Origin: Enterobacteriaceae bacterium 4M9
Lineage (GTDB): Bacteria > Pseudomonadota > Gammaproteobacteria > Enterobacterales > Enterobacteriaceae
DNA length: 64,000 nucleotides
Direction of reading: 5' to 3'
Assembly (NCBI GenBank): GCA_010092695.1
Contig: JAADJJ010000001.1
Location: 3,596,001-3,660,000 of the forward strand
Position numbers and translations under genes: made by a program. Every line of letters starts with the position of its first letter. The stretch's first letter is position 1. The notes beneath the pieces are model-generated. The model searched no databases. It was not told the origin of the DNA and worked only from the letters and a program-made list of their open reading frames with translations. Positions 1 through 9,927 of the stretch are shown here, piece after piece.

Positions 1-374
1 GCTCTCACTCATCGTAAATTTTTTTCCAGGTTATTAGCGCTTTTACGCTATTAACGGGCAACTGTAACATACCGAAACCTTATAACGGCCATCAGAATGG
101 GGATTCGTTGCCGTCTGCGCCGCATAAACGCTATAGCAACCTGATTAATCATCACTAACTCAACGCGGCGATCAATCCGGCGGCACATTACGCCCCAGAG
201 TGCATTCCCCGCTTTGTATGACGCACCAGTCGCCCCGCAGCCAGTGTCATGCAACGTGCTGACCTCACGCATGCCTCACTGATACAGTCAGCCCCAGCAG
301 GTGGCACTGGCACAGCCCTGTAGCAACAAAAAAACCACGCGCTCAGGCGTGGTTTTTTTCACAATAAATCAGGC
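1..374. other. Intergenic stretch downstream of entF
   Basis: No convincing gene is visible here. The only open frame, leftward at 51-272, has no ribosome binding site and a composition unlike a protein. The stretch ends in the terminator at 329-358. In E. coli, entF is followed by fepE and fepC; no part of either is recognisable in these bases. Confidence 0.5.
329..358 (-). terminator. Rho-independent terminator of the fes-ybdZ-entF operon
   Basis: The inverted repeat AACCACGC / GCGTGGTT has a six-base loop. It is flanked by A-runs on the left and T-runs on the right, so it can work in both directions. It lies 17 bases beyond the entF stop codon. Confidence 0.85.
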
Positions 375-3300
375 TTAATCCAGCTTAAGCACCTGTTGTA
401 GCACCGGACCAATCACCGTAAATGCCTGCGGGGAAATGATATCCACGTGGGCGCAGTCCACCGGATACACCGCCAGTTCATTTGTCCAGCGTGCCCAGGC
501 TCTGCGCGGATCCTGGCCTGGCGTCAGCGTGCGTTCGGCCACAAACAGCGTGGCTTGACCTGCAAACGGCACACTGCGCGCGGTAGTCAACAGCCGCACG
601 GCATCACCGTAGTTACCTTCAATAGCCGAAAACAGCGCGTCCGATCCCTGGCCCTGTTGGGCGGCGATAAAGGCTTCACGCTCGCGCTCAATTTCTGCCA
701 GCACGGCGGGATCCAGTTCGTTCGCGCCCTTTTCTTCCCAGTTCTGGGTCTCCGGCGGCCAGGTGTCGAGCAGACCGAGGAAAGCCACCTCTTCACCGGC
801 ATCCACCAGGCGCGCGGCAATGGCCTGCGCCAGCGTGCCGCCCAGCGAGTACCCCATCAAGTAATACGGCCCCTGTGGCTGCTGCTCGCGCAGCGTCACT
901 AGGTGGCTGTCTACCACCTGCGCCAGGTTTTGCGCCTGCTGCATCGGGCCTGTCGGGCGCGGTGACTGAATCCCCGTTATCGACCAGCGCGGGTCAAGCC
1001 AGCGCGTCAGCACGCTAAACTGCCAGGCAAAACCAGATGCCGGATGGAAGCACCACAGCGTCGGCCCCGTGCCTTTACGCAGCGGCAGCACCGCCTCAAA
1101 CCCCGCGCGCTTCACACTCTCTTCATCCTGCTGCTCCAGCGCCGCGGCCAGCCCTTCAACGGTGGATGCCACCATCACCTGGCCTACGGTGACGGCACAT
1201 CCGAGGCGGTTGCGTAAATCGGCCGCCAGCCGCATCGCCAGCAGCGAATGGCCGCCAAGCGCGAAGAAATCATCCTGTGCAGAGCGAATATCGCAGCCCA
1301 ACAGACGCATAAACGCGTCAGCCACCTCGGTTTCCAGCCCTGGATTTGGCGCACGACCTTGTGCGCGCGTCGCCAGTTCCGGCAGCGGTAACGCCTTGCG
1401 GTCCAGCTTGCCGTTGGCACTGAGCGGGAAGCTCGCGAGCTGCATCAGCGCTACGGGCACCATATGCGGCGGCAACTGCTCAAGCAGCATTTCGCGCAGC
1501 GCTACGCTATTCAGCGTCTTGCCTGAAGCCGACACCAGGTAGCCCACCAACTGGCGCGCATCGCCGCCGCTGGCGGCGTTCTGGTTCAGCACACAGGCAA
1601 CCGCGACCGCCTGCGCCACGTCCGGTAGCCCCTGCATCACGCGGTCAATCTCGCCAAGCTCAATGCGTTGGCCGCGGATCTTCAGCTGATCGTCGCTGCG
1701 GCCCAGGTATTCCACCGCGCCGTTATCAAGCCAGCGCGCCACGTCGCCGGTGCGGTACATGCGCTCGTTTGGTGCGAAAGGATCGGCAATAAAGCGGCTG
1801 GCGGTGAGATCGGGACGCGACAGATAACCCTGCGCCAGCTGGATACCGGTAAGATACAGATCGCCCGCCACGCCCGGTGGCACAGGCTGCATCGCGCTGT
1901 CGAGAATGCGCAGCCCGGTATTCCACACTGGCCAGCCAATCGGTACGCTGCTGCCGCGCACGGCGGCCAGGTGCTCACCAAAGGCCGGATACCAGCTCAC
2001 ATCGACCGCGGCTTCGGTCGGCCCGTAAAGATTGTGCAGCGGTGCGCCGGTAAGTTGCTCCCACTGGCGGCACAGTTCGGCAGGCAGCGCCTCGCCGCTA
2101 CAGAACACACGCTCAAGGCTTGCGCAACTGGCAGCCGCCTGCTCGTCGGTCAGCGAGGCGACAAACGCCGCCAGCATTGATGGCACAAAGTGCGTGGTCG
2201 TCACTTTCCAGTCGCGCAATAGCTGTTGCAGCGCCTGCGGATCGCGGTGCGCCTGCGGCGGCGCCATCACCAGACGCGCCCCCACCATCAGCGGCCAGAA
2301 GAACTCCCACACCGAAACGTCAAAGCTGCTCGGCGTTTTCTGCAATACCACATCGCCCGCGCCCATGGGATAGTGGTCCTGCATCCACAACAGGCGGTTA
2401 ACGATGGCCTGCTGACCCACCATCACGCCTTTTGGCCGCCCGGTGGAACCCGAGGTGAAAATCACGTAAGCGGTGTGCTCCGGGCGCGAGAGGTTTTCTG
2501 CCTCCACAACGCTACCGTGAAGCGGTTCACTTAAGCACAGGGCAGAGAGAGTGGGGATATCGGCAAAGCGGGTTAATTGCTCGTCGGTCGTGATAATCAG
2601 CGGCGGGGCGGCATCTTCAAGCATCATACGCAGCCGGTCATCCGGGTAGCCGGTGTCGAGCGGCAGCCAGGCTGCGCCCACTTCAACAATGGCCTGTAGC
2701 GACAGCGACAAAAACACCGAGCGCGGCAGCGCCACGGCCACAATATCTCCCGGCTTCACGCCGCGCGCCTTCAGCTGCCGGGCGAGCAGCAATACCTGCT
2801 CGCGCATCTCACGGTAGCTGAACTGCCAGTTTTCGTCTGCCAGCGCCGGAGCATCCGGCGTCTGCTGCGCCTGGGCGGCAATAATGCCGCTTAAGGTCTG
2901 CGGTGCCAGCGCCACGTCGGTGGCATTGACCTGATTAATCAACGCATGCTCGTCGGCATAGAGCAAATCCACCTGCTGGCACGTCAACGTTGGCGCATCA
3001 GCAAACTGTTTGAGCAGTTGCGGCAGGCGGCCCAGGTGCCTGGCTAACGCATCCGCGTCGTAGCGCTCGTTATTAGCGAGCACTTCCAACGCCAGCCCGC
3101 CCTGCTCGTCAAGATACAGGGCAATTTCCAGGTCGCGAACCGGCCCGGAAGCAAGCTGATGCGTGATGCCGTCGATGCCGTTGAAATCCAGGCGGTAGTC
3201 AAACATTTTGAGGTTGATAACCGGGCCGTACAGCGGCTCACCATCGGCCACGCGGCCCATGTCGCGCTGCACCTGCTCGGCATCATAACGCTGGTGGCGG

Positions 3301-4316
3301 CGCAATTTTTTCATCTGTTGCGCCTGAAGTGTCGCAAGTTCGGTGAGTGTCGCCTGCGCCGGAATGCGCACCGCCCACGGCAGCACGTTGAGCACCGGTC
3401 CGGTGGCGCACAGCGCGGCAGAACCAATGCGGCGCATAAAGATAAAGCCCGCGGCGAATTGCGTGCGGTTGGTCAGTCGCCCCAGCCACACCGACACCAG
3501 CGCCAGCGCCATGTCGGCCCCCGAAAGCTGCTGCTGTTGACCGTGCTCCACCAGGCGGCGAAAGTCGTTACGGTCAAAGCTGAGTTTGTGGCGCAATATG
3601 TCAGTGGTTGAACCCTGGCCGCTTAGCGGTTTGTCAGACAGAGATCCCGGCGACGGCAGTTCGCGCGCCTGCTGGCTCCAGAATTCGGCGTCGCGCTGCC
3701 ATGCCGGTGCTTCCTGATAGCGAGCGTATTCACTCACCACTTCGCTAAAGGGAATAAACGGCGTCGGTTCAGGCTGTGCGCCCCGGCACAGTGCCGTGTA
3801 GAGATTAGCAATACGCCGCGTAATGGCGGTAAAGCTAAAGCCATCCACTACCATATGATGGTAGCGCTGATACCAGTACCAGCGTTTGTCGCCAATGCGC
3901 AGCAGTTCATGGTGATACAGCGGTTTGCCGCTGCTCATACGCAGATCCTGGTTGAGATCCTGGCGCATACGCGCAAGCGCCTCGCCAATCGGGTCTGCAA
4001 CCGCGCGCAGGTCGTGGAGTTGCGGCGCACTGAAGGTGAACGTGTCGTCCACCCATTGCACCGGCACGCCGTCTTCACGCTCGGTAAAGCGCATGCGCAG
4101 GGTATCCGCTTCGCTCATGCCTGCCACAATAGCCTGTGAAAGGCGCGCAATATCGACTTCGCCGTTAAGCTCCACGTAGTGCGCCACACTCCATGCGTTA
4201 GCCTGGGCCGACAGTTTATCAGCCATCCAGATGCCAGGCTGCGCCGCTACCAGCGGCAGTTCTGTCCGGGTCGTCACGGGAACAATCACCTCTGAGTCAC
4301 TCACCACACACCTCAC
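375..4316 (-). CDS. entF: Enterobactin synthase component F (non-ribosomal peptide synthetase)
   Basis: EntF activates L-serine, condenses it with 2,3-dihydroxybenzoate delivered on EntB, and cyclises three DHB-Ser units into enterobactin in the cytosol. The order condensation, adenylation, carrier, thioesterase is visible. The condensation motif HHMVVDG is near residues 152-158, the adenylation motif FTSGSTGRPKG follows, the carrier site is LGGHSLL (phosphopantetheine serine), and the C-terminal thioesterase nucleophile is in GYSLGG. At 1313 residues it is close to the E. coli enzyme, slightly longer at the N-terminus. The ATG used overlaps the ybdZ stop by 4 bases (ATGA); in-frame GTG codons 4-5 residues in are alternatives. 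It is the last gene of the leftward operon, so iron control through the Fur region upstream of fes is expected. Confidence 0.97.
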   Translation of the reverse strand: MRCVVSDSEVIVPVTTRTELPLVAAQPGIWMADKLSAQANAWSVAHYVELNGEVDIARLSQAIVAGMSEADTLRMRFTEREDGVPVQWVDDTFTFSAPQLHDLRAVADPIGEALARMRQDLNQDLRMSSGKPLYHHELLRIGDKRWYWYQRYHHMVVDGFSFTAITRRIANLYTALCRGAQPEPTPFIPFSEVVSEYARYQEAPAWQRDAEFWSQQARELPSPGSLSDKPLSGQGSTTDILRHKLSFDRNDFRRLVEHGQQQQLSGADMALALVSVWLGRLTNRTQFAAGFIFMRRIGSAALCATGPVLNVLPWAVRIPAQATLTELATLQAQQMKKLRRHQRYDAEQVQRDMGRVADGEPLYGPVINLKMFDYRLDFNGIDGITHQLASGPVRDLEIALYLDEQGGLALEVLANNERYDADALARHLGRLPQLLKQFADAPTLTCQQVDLLYADEHALINQVNATDVALAPQTLSGIIAAQAQQTPDAPALADENWQFSYREMREQVLLLARQLKARGVKPGDIVAVALPRSVFLSLSLQAIVEVGAAWLPLDTGYPDDRLRMMLEDAAPPLIITTDEQLTRFADIPTLSALCLSEPLHGSVVEAENLSRPEHTAYVIFTSGSTGRPKGVMVGQQAIVNRLLWMQDHYPMGAGDVVLQKTPSSFDVSVWEFFWPLMVGARLVMAPPQAHRDPQALQQLLRDWKVTTTHFVPSMLAAFVASLTDEQAAASCASLERVFCSGEALPAELCRQWEQLTGAPLHNLYGPTEAAVDVSWYPAFGEHLAAVRGSSVPIGWPVWNTGLRILDSAMQPVPPGVAGDLYLTGIQLAQGYLSRPDLTASRFIADPFAPNERMYRTGDVARWLDNGAVEYLGRSDDQLKIRGQRIELGEIDRVMQGLPDVAQAVAVACVLNQNAASGGDARQLVGYLVSASGKTLNSVALREMLLEQLPPHMVPVALMQLASFPLSANGKLDRKALPLPELATRAQGRAPNPGLETEVADAFMRLLGCDIRSAQDDFFALGGHSLLAMRLAADLRNRLGCAVTVGQVMVASTVEGLAAALEQQDEESVKRAGFEAVLPLRKGTGPTLWCFHPASGFAWQFSVLTRWLDPRWSITGIQSPRPTGPMQQAQNLAQVVDSHLVTLREQQPQGPYYLMGYSLGGTLAQAIAARLVDAGEEVAFLGLLDTWPPETQNWEEKGANELDPAVLAEIEREREAFIAAQQGQGSDALFSAIEGNYGDAVRLLTTARSVPFAGQATLFVAERTLTPGQDPRRAWARWTNELAVYPVDCAHVDIISPQAFTVIGPVLQQVLKLD

Positions 4317-4528
4317 TGCAAACGGTCGGAAACAAAATGCGTGGGCTGGATGTTCTGCCAGTGTGCTTCAAGCCACTGGTAGCACGCGCTCTGGCTTTGT
4401 GGACCAGCCACTGCCTGCCAGCCCACAGGCAACGCGCAATGCGCGGGCCACAGGCTGTACTGCATCAGGTCGTTCACCAGAATAAGAAATTGCCCCTGCG
4501 GGTTGTCGAAGGGATTACTGTAATCCAT
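4313..4528 (-). CDS. ybdZ: MbtH-like protein of the enterobactin cluster
   Basis: This is a 71-residue MbtH-family protein. Such proteins bind the adenylation domain of an NRPS and help it fold and work; YbdZ does this for EntF. Family hallmarks are seen: the N-terminal NPFDNPQGQF, the motif SLWPAHCALPVGW and the C-terminal W-x-N-I-x-P pattern. It lies 3 bases after the fes stop with its AGGAG site inside the end of fes, and overlaps entF by 4 bases. This implies coupled translation with its partner enzyme. Confidence 0.95.
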   Translation of the reverse strand: MDYSNPFDNPQGQFLILVNDLMQYSLWPAHCALPVGWQAVAGPQSQSACYQWLEAHWQNIQPTHFVSDRLQ

Positions 4529-4531
4529 GCC

Positions 4532-5782
4532 TTACTCCTGTCGAATGTACGTCGCTGGCGGTGCAGAACCCTCAGCCCAGAGCGCGGTCAGGCCATCAAT
4601 CAACCCGCCGCGCCAGCATAGTGCGTCGTGTCCGCCCTCCACCTGGCGCCAGAAAAGCTGCTGCTGTGTTCGCTGTAGTAAAGGCACCAGACGCTGATGC
4701 GCACCAAAAATCAGAGGCTCACGGATACCTGCCTCGATAAAAATGCTGACCGGTTCTCTGCCGGCTCGCCCGGATGACACCAGTTCTTCAAGCCTGCCTG
4801 GCGTGTCGCCGCCCGCGCGGTTCGGCCACCAGCAGGAGGCCGACTGGCTAAGTGCACAACCAAAGCGCTGCGGCCAGTTAAGCGCCGCATACAGCGCCGC
4901 CAGTCCGCCAAAGCTTTGCCCGGCCACAACGGTGCGGTTTGCCTCTTCACACCATGCAACGTGCGTGCGCACCAGCGGCAGTAACTCGTCATAAACGGCC
5001 AGCCAGAAATCATCGTTACAAGGCAGTTCCTCGGCGCGGTGCTCGCGGTCAATCACGTCAATGAGAACATAGACCGCTGGCGGCAGCGCACCGGCGTTGG
5101 TCTGCGCCTGTAACGCAGGCCACACCGGCATGCTTTCGGCCCAGAACTGGCCGTCGAGCAGGATAGCCAGCGGGCGTTGCGCGGGGGCAGCCTCGCCAGT
5201 GGTAAAAATCCATATCCGGCGGCAGTTATTAAGCCGCGTGCTTTGCCAGGTCACGCACAACGGCGGCGACGTAGCGACATGTTCGTGCTCCCAGCCCGGC
5301 TGGGCCGGTGCGTGGGGCAGGTGCAATGCAGAAGTCGGATGACCGCGCCCGCCGCGCCAGCTATGAGGGTTGAGCGAGTCGGCCTGCGCGTGCGCCAGCA
5401 GTTTGCGCCAGCCTTCGCGCAATGCGGCCATATCCGGTGTGGCACTTAGCGCAGCATCAGAAAAATCGTCGGTCTGTGAGGAGGGAATAAAGCAGTAACT
5501 GCCGCGCCAGTTCGACGGCAGCTCAGTTTGCCAGCGCCAGACGTCGGTGCCAGGCACCCTTATCAGGCTTACCGGCTGGGCGCGCTGGTGGTGATCGGTC
5601 ACACCGGTCACATAGAGCCATACGCGGTGAATATCGGAAGTCTGTTCGCTGCCTGCCGGATCGCGCCAGTAAAAGGTGACCGCGCAGCGGTTACAGGCAA
5701 GTAATTCCACCGCCGGGGCGCCCTGCCGCTGTATGTTTTGCCACCACATTTCGCTACCCGGCTGCTGTCCGTTCAATGCCAC
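4532..5782 (-). CDS. fes: Enterochelin (ferric enterobactin) esterase
   Basis: Fes hydrolyses the trilactone of imported ferric enterobactin in the cytoplasm so that iron can be released. The 416-residue protein has an N-terminal enterochelin-esterase domain and a C-terminal alpha/beta hydrolase fold. The nucleophile elbow is GQSFGGLAALYA, with a late GGHD that supplies the catalytic histidine. The start is a GTG with GAGG eight bases upstream. It is the first gene of the leftward fes-ybdZ-entF operon and is divergent from fepA across a Fur-box region. Confidence 0.95.
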   Translation of the reverse strand: MALNGQQPGSEMWWQNIQRQGAPAVELLACNRCAVTFYWRDPAGSEQTSDIHRVWLYVTGVTDHHQRAQPVSLIRVPGTDVWRWQTELPSNWRGSYCFIPSSQTDDFSDAALSATPDMAALREGWRKLLAHAQADSLNPHSWRGGRGHPTSALHLPHAPAQPGWEHEHVATSPPLCVTWQSTRLNNCRRIWIFTTGEAAPAQRPLAILLDGQFWAESMPVWPALQAQTNAGALPPAVYVLIDVIDREHRAEELPCNDDFWLAVYDELLPLVRTHVAWCEEANRTVVAGQSFGGLAALYAALNWPQRFGCALSQSASCWWPNRAGGDTPGRLEELVSSGRAGREPVSIFIEAGIREPLIFGAHQRLVPLLQRTQQQLFWRQVEGGHDALCWRGGLIDGLTALWAEGSAPPATYIRQE

Positions 5783-5834
5783 CGATATAACCTCATGTTA
5801 TGTAAGTAAAAATTAATGCAACTCAAATTTTAAA

Positions 5835-5860
5835 GATAATATTATTGATAATTATTTTCA
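5835..5860. promoter_or_regulatory. Fur box in the fes/fepA divergent promoter region
   Basis: GATAAT hexamers occur at 5835 and 5847, followed by TATTTTC, which matches the repeated NAT(A/T)AT pattern of Fur operators. The site lies in the AT-rich 276-base gap between the divergent fes and fepA starts, the same place as the Fur operator in E. coli. Iron-dependent repression of both transcripts is inferred. Confidence 0.75.
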
Positions 5861-6058
5861 TTTGCAATAGCGTATTCGCCGCCGCTGCGCTTATGTCATG
5901 CGGCAAAACCATAACAATAAAAAACTAATGGTTTCCTGCGTCGCTCATCGGGAAAACCAGGGTATGACCCACATATTTTTGACATCATGCCGCCTCTTTC
6001 CGATGGCTTCGGGCAAAGAAGAAGCGGCTAAGAAAAACCTGGCAGGACACCATTCATA

Positions 6059-8329
6059 ATGAACAAGAAGATTCAGTATTCTCTCGCGGCACTTATTAAC
6101 CTCGCTATTTATGGCAGCGCATTGCCAGCCGCAGCGGCCGAGCCACCTGCCGCTAACGGTGAAGAGAGCAGCACAGCAAATGACACCAGTAAAAAGAAGG
6201 CAGACAAAAGCGCTGAGGATACGATAGTCGTCACCGCCGCCGTGCAGAACCTGCAAGCGCCGGGCGTGTCCACTATCACCGCCGACGAAATCCGTAAACG
6301 CCCTCCGGCGCGCGACGTTTCTGAAATTATTCGCACCATGCCAGGTGTTAACCTTACCGGCAACTCCACCAGCGGCCAGCGCGGCAACAACCGTCAGATT
6401 GATATTCGCGGTATGGGGCCGGAAAACACCCTGATTCTGATTGACGGTAAGCCGGTGACCAGCCGCAATTCCGTGCGCCAGGGCTGGCGTGGCGAACGTG
6501 ACACCCGTGGCGACAGCAACTGGGTGCCGCCCGAAATGATTGAGCGTATCGAAGTGATTCGTGGCCCGGCGGCAGCGCGCTACGGCAACGGCGCGGCAGG
6601 CGGCGTGGTGAATATCATCACCAAACGCAGCAGCAACGAATGGCACGGCAGCTGGGACAGCTATTTCAACGTGCCGGAACACAAATCCGAAGGGGCGACC
6701 AAACGCACCAACTTTAGCCTCACCGGGCCAATGGGCGGCGACGTCAGTTTCCGGCTGTGGGGTAACCTGGATAAAACCCAGGCCGACGCGCAGTACATCA
6801 ACCAGGATCACCGCTCCGAACGTACCGGCATTTACGCCGATACCGTCCCTGCCGGACGGGAAGGCGTCATTAACAAAGCCCTTAACGGCCAAATACGCTG
6901 GGACTTCGCCCCCATGCAGAGCCTGGAGTTTGAAGCAGGCTACAGCCGCCAGGGTAACCTCTACGCGGGCGACACCCAGAACACCAACAGCAACGACCTG
7001 GTAAAGGACAATTACGGTAAAGAAACCAACCGTCTGTATCGCCAGACGTACTCCGTCACCTGGAATGGCGGCTGGGACAACGGCGTAACCACCAATACTT
7101 ACGCCCAGTACGAACGCACCCGTAACTCGCGCGTGAATGAAGGGCTGGCAGGCGGCACCGAAGGCATTTTCTCCAGCGGCAATTTTGTGGATATCTCCCT
7201 GAGCGACGTGCTGCTGCACAGTGAAGTGAGTATTCCCTTCGATTACCTGGTTAACCAGAACCTGACGCTCGGCACCGAGTGGAACCAGCAAAAGATGAAC
7301 GACAAGGCCTCCAACACCCAGTCTCTGTTGGGCGGGGGAGTGGATGGCATTGAAGGCACCAACCGCAGCCCATACTCCCAGGCACAAATTTTCTCGCTGT
7401 TTGCCGAAGACAACATGGAGTTGACCGACAGCACCACGCTGACGCCTGCGCTGCGTTATGACCATCACAGCCTTGCTGGCAACAACTGGAGCCCATCGCT
7501 GAACTTAAGCCAGGGACTTGGCGATGACTTCACGCTGAAAATGGGCATCGCCCGCGCCTATAAAGCGCCGAGCCTGTACCAGACCAACCCTAACTATCTG
7601 TTGTACAGCAACGGACAGGGCTGCTTTAGCGGGACCAAATGTTATCTCCAGGGTAACGATGACCTGAGTGCTGAGACCAGCATCAACAAAGAGATTGGGC
7701 TGGAGTTCAAGCGTGAAGGCTGGCTCGCGGGTGTGACCTGGTTTCGTAACGATTACCGCAACAAGATTGAAGCGGGCTATTCACCACGCTATACCAACAG
7801 CGCAGGCACCAATATCTACAAATGGGAGAATGTGCCGAAAGCCATAGTCGAAGGGCTAGAAGGCACCCTGAACGTGCCGGTGAGCGAGACGGTCACCTGG
7901 AGCAACAACCTGACCTGGATGCTGCAAAGTAAGAATAAAACAACCGGCGATCGCCTGTCGATTATTCCCCAATATACCCTCAACTCCACGCTGAGCTGGC
8001 AGGTGCGTAACGATCTGTCGTTACAAAGTACCCTCACCTGGTACGGTAAGCAGCAGCCTAAGCGCTATAACTACAAAGGTGAACCAGCGGTAGGTAGCGA
8101 GCGTAATGAAGTCAGCCCCTACAGTCTGGTTGGCCTGAGCGCGACCTGGGATGCCACGAAGAACGTCAGCCTGACGGCGGGCGTGGATAACGTGTTTGAC
8201 AAGCGCCACTGGCGTGAAGGCAATGCCCAGACCACTGGCGGCGACCGCGGCTACATGTACGGTGCCGGTGCCGAAACGTTTAACGAGTCTGGCCGTACCT
8301 GGTATATGAGTGTGAATACCCACTTCTGA
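6059..8329 (+). CDS. fepA: Outer-membrane ferric enterobactin receptor, TonB-dependent
   Basis: FepA binds ferric enterobactin at the cell surface and imports it using TonB energy. The 756-residue product has a signal peptide ending in an Ala-rich stretch (PAAAA). It has a TonB box DTIVVTAA, a plug domain (NRQIDIRGMGPENTLILIDGKP, RIEVIRGPAAARYGNGAAGGVVNI in two stretches) and a 22-strand barrel ending in the canonical terminal Phe (YMSVNTHF). It differs from E. coli FepA mainly in a longer acidic/basic linker between signal peptide and TonB box. In E. coli, entD follows fepA; here the next gene is an unrelated dehydrogenase on the opposite strand. Confidence 0.97.
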   Translation: MNKKIQYSLAALINLAIYGSALPAAAAEPPAANGEESSTANDTSKKKADKSAEDTIVVTAAVQNLQAPGVSTITADEIRKRPPARDVSEIIRTMPGVNLTGNSTSGQRGNNRQIDIRGMGPENTLILIDGKPVTSRNSVRQGWRGERDTRGDSNWVPPEMIERIEVIRGPAAARYGNGAAGGVVNIITKRSSNEWHGSWDSYFNVPEHKSEGATKRTNFSLTGPMGGDVSFRLWGNLDKTQADAQYINQDHRSERTGIYADTVPAGREGVINKALNGQIRWDFAPMQSLEFEAGYSRQGNLYAGDTQNTNSNDLVKDNYGKETNRLYRQTYSVTWNGGWDNGVTTNTYAQYERTRNSRVNEGLAGGTEGIFSSGNFVDISLSDVLLHSEVSIPFDYLVNQNLTLGTEWNQQKMNDKASNTQSLLGGGVDGIEGTNRSPYSQAQIFSLFAEDNMELTDSTTLTPALRYDHHSLAGNNWSPSLNLSQGLGDDFTLKMGIARAYKAPSLYQTNPNYLLYSNGQGCFSGTKCYLQGNDDLSAETSINKEIGLEFKREGWLAGVTWFRNDYRNKIEAGYSPRYTNSAGTNIYKWENVPKAIVEGLEGTLNVPVSETVTWSNNLTWMLQSKNKTTGDRLSIIPQYTLNSTLSWQVRNDLSLQSTLTWYGKQQPKRYNYKGEPAVGSERNEVSPYSLVGLSATWDATKNVSLTAGVDNVFDKRHWREGNAQTTGGDRGYMYGAGAETFNESGRTWYMSVNTHF

Positions 8330-8337
8330 TGATATTG

Positions 8338-8368
8338 CCGCGAACGGTGAAGTTATATCCGTTCGCGG
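8338..8368. repeat. Perfect 10-bp inverted repeat after fepA
   Basis: CCGCGAACGG and CCGTTCGCGG are separated by 11 bases and begin 8 bases after the fepA stop. No T-run follows. It may stabilise the fepA mRNA end or act as a weak terminator. A second imperfect stem (GGGGCA / TGCCCC) follows near 8446-8476. Confidence 0.55.
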
Positions 8369-8550
8369 TTACCGTCAGGGAGAAAAGACCAACACTATCT
8401 TAGTAAAAGGTTTCGGCCTGATGCCCTGAGCGTGATTCAATGCTGTGGGGCAGTTCTACCGTCCACGTTGCCCCAGCCTGAGTTAACGCTCACTCACCTG
8501 TTTACTAAGCACAACGCTTTACTCGCGGCGCAGGCCTGACGCCAGCGCCA

Positions 8551-9561
8551 TTACGCTTCCAGCGCAACAATCTCATCGTAGAGCGTTTTTGCTATCGTCA
8601 CGCCCTGACGCTCGCTCTGCGCACGCACGCGGTGGCGACGCTCACCGGGAATGCGAGCGCCCTGCTCCTGCATATCGGTAAACATAGCTTCTGCCCGCGC
8701 CAGGTGAACCGCAGCACTCTCACCCAGAAAGCGTTGCGGATCCATCGCGATAATCAACTCACCGCCAAACGGCAGCCCACCCGCGCCGTTGTCATAATGC
8801 AGCGATTCTTTGCTGGTCATATCACCAATCAGCGGCCCGGCGATAAGCTCTACCATGGCCGCCAGCGCCGAGCCTTTATGGCCGCCAAACGGCAGCATGG
8901 CACCGGCCAAAATCTGCGCCGGGTCGGTGGTCGGCTCGCCCTGCGGGTTCAGCCCCCAGCCTTGCGGCACCGGCTTTCCAGCCCGGCGGTGCAGGTCAAT
9001 CTCACCTCGTGCCGCCGCACTGGTCGCCATATCAAAAATAAAGGGCGGTTTACCCGCTCGCGGCCAGCCAAACGCTATTGGGTTGGTGCCAAATAGCGGC
9101 AGGCTGCCGCCTGTGGGCGCCATCCATGCATGGCTCGGCGTGCAGGCCAGTGCCACCAGCCCCTGTTCGGTCAGCGGCTCAATGTCAGCCCACAGCGCCG
9201 AAAAATGCACACAATGGTTAATGGCCAGCGCGGCAATACCGCACTGGCGCGTTTTATCAATAAACGCTGGCAGCGCGGCCTTCCAGGCCAGCAGCGAGAA
9301 AGCACCACGGGCATCAACGCGCACAATAGCGGGCGCTTTTTCTTCAACCACCGGTAATGCATCCGGTGAAACTTTGCCCTGCAAGAGCGTATGTACACAG
9401 CCCGGAATGCGGTACAGGCCGTGAGAGGGATTGCCATCGCGCTCGCTGTCGGTGACGTTACGCGCTATTGCGCCAGCATGCGCCTCGCTAAAGCCGTTAT
9501 GCTGCAGTACCCGCAAGGCAAGCGCATAAGCCGCATCCAGAGACAGAGTGATGTCTTCCAT
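8551..9561 (-). CDS. Ldh2-family NAD(P)H oxidoreductase (malate/lactate dehydrogenase-like, possibly an imino-acid reductase)
   Basis: This 336-residue protein belongs to the LdhA/MDH2 family, whose members reduce keto acids, ureidoglycolate, diketogulonate or cyclic imino acids such as delta1-piperideine-2-carboxylate. The family signature ERDGNPSHGLYRIPG near residues 40-54 includes the catalytic His. The motifs INHCVHFSALW and FGTNPIAFGWPR and the late glycine-rich GHKGSALAAMVEL are also present. AAGGA lies nine bases before the ATG. It stands alone between fepA and a small lipoprotein gene, so context does not identify the substrate. The assignment to the imino-acid reductase branch is a guess from general resemblance. 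Confidence 0.8.
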   Translation of the reverse strand: MEDITLSLDAAYALALRVLQHNGFSEAHAGAIARNVTDSERDGNPSHGLYRIPGCVHTLLQGKVSPDALPVVEEKAPAIVRVDARGAFSLLAWKAALPAFIDKTRQCGIAALAINHCVHFSALWADIEPLTEQGLVALACTPSHAWMAPTGGSLPLFGTNPIAFGWPRAGKPPFIFDMATSAAARGEIDLHRRAGKPVPQGWGLNPQGEPTTDPAQILAGAMLPFGGHKGSALAAMVELIAGPLIGDMTSKESLHYDNGAGGLPFGGELIIAMDPQRFLGESAAVHLARAEAMFTDMQEQGARIPGERRHRVRAQSERQGVTIAKTLYDEIVALEA

Positions 9562-9765
9562 TAGTGGGTTCCTTGAGATTCAGAGGGGATTAACGGTAGC
9601 GCAACACGGGCGTTGCTGGATAGCCGCTAACCCGTAAGTTGTGATATCTCTCCACTGGCAATAAACCGGCCGGTAGCAACCAGGAATACACCTATGTTCT
9701 GTTTTCGCCGCCGCTAACGATAATGGGAATACGGGCTTACGCCAGACACTATCGGGGAATTCAGG

Positions 9766-9927
9766 ATGAAAAAAATCTATGCACTGCTGTTACTGGTGAG
9801 CGTCAGCGCGCTGAGCGGCTGTTTCCACCACTATCACGATCGCGATGGCCGCAACAACCGTGGTCCACAGCCGCAGCAGCAGGACCCGCGCGGTCACCTT
9901 GACGATCGCGGCAGCCCACGCCGCTAA
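9766..9927 (+). CDS. Small predicted lipoprotein (53 residues)
   Basis: The reading frame starts with MKKIYALLLLVSVSALSGC, a compact type II signal peptide with lipobox LSGC at residues 16-19. The mature part is short, rich in His, Asp, Arg and Gln, and ends SPRR. GG lies just upstream of the ATG at 9766. The stop overlaps the convergent LysR gene by 4 bases. Mature protein would be about 35 residues, lipid-anchored. No function is recognised; the His-rich start (HHYHD) might bind metal, but that is speculation. Confidence 0.65.
   Translation: MKKIYALLLLVSVSALSGCFHHYHDRDGRNNRGPQPQQQDPRGHLDDRGSPRR

Noticed and set aside
5945..7468. Leftward open frame of 507 codons
   Set aside because: It is antisense to fepA, which is certain from family resemblance over its whole length. 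The predicted product is a Val/Gly/His-rich shadow with no family motif.
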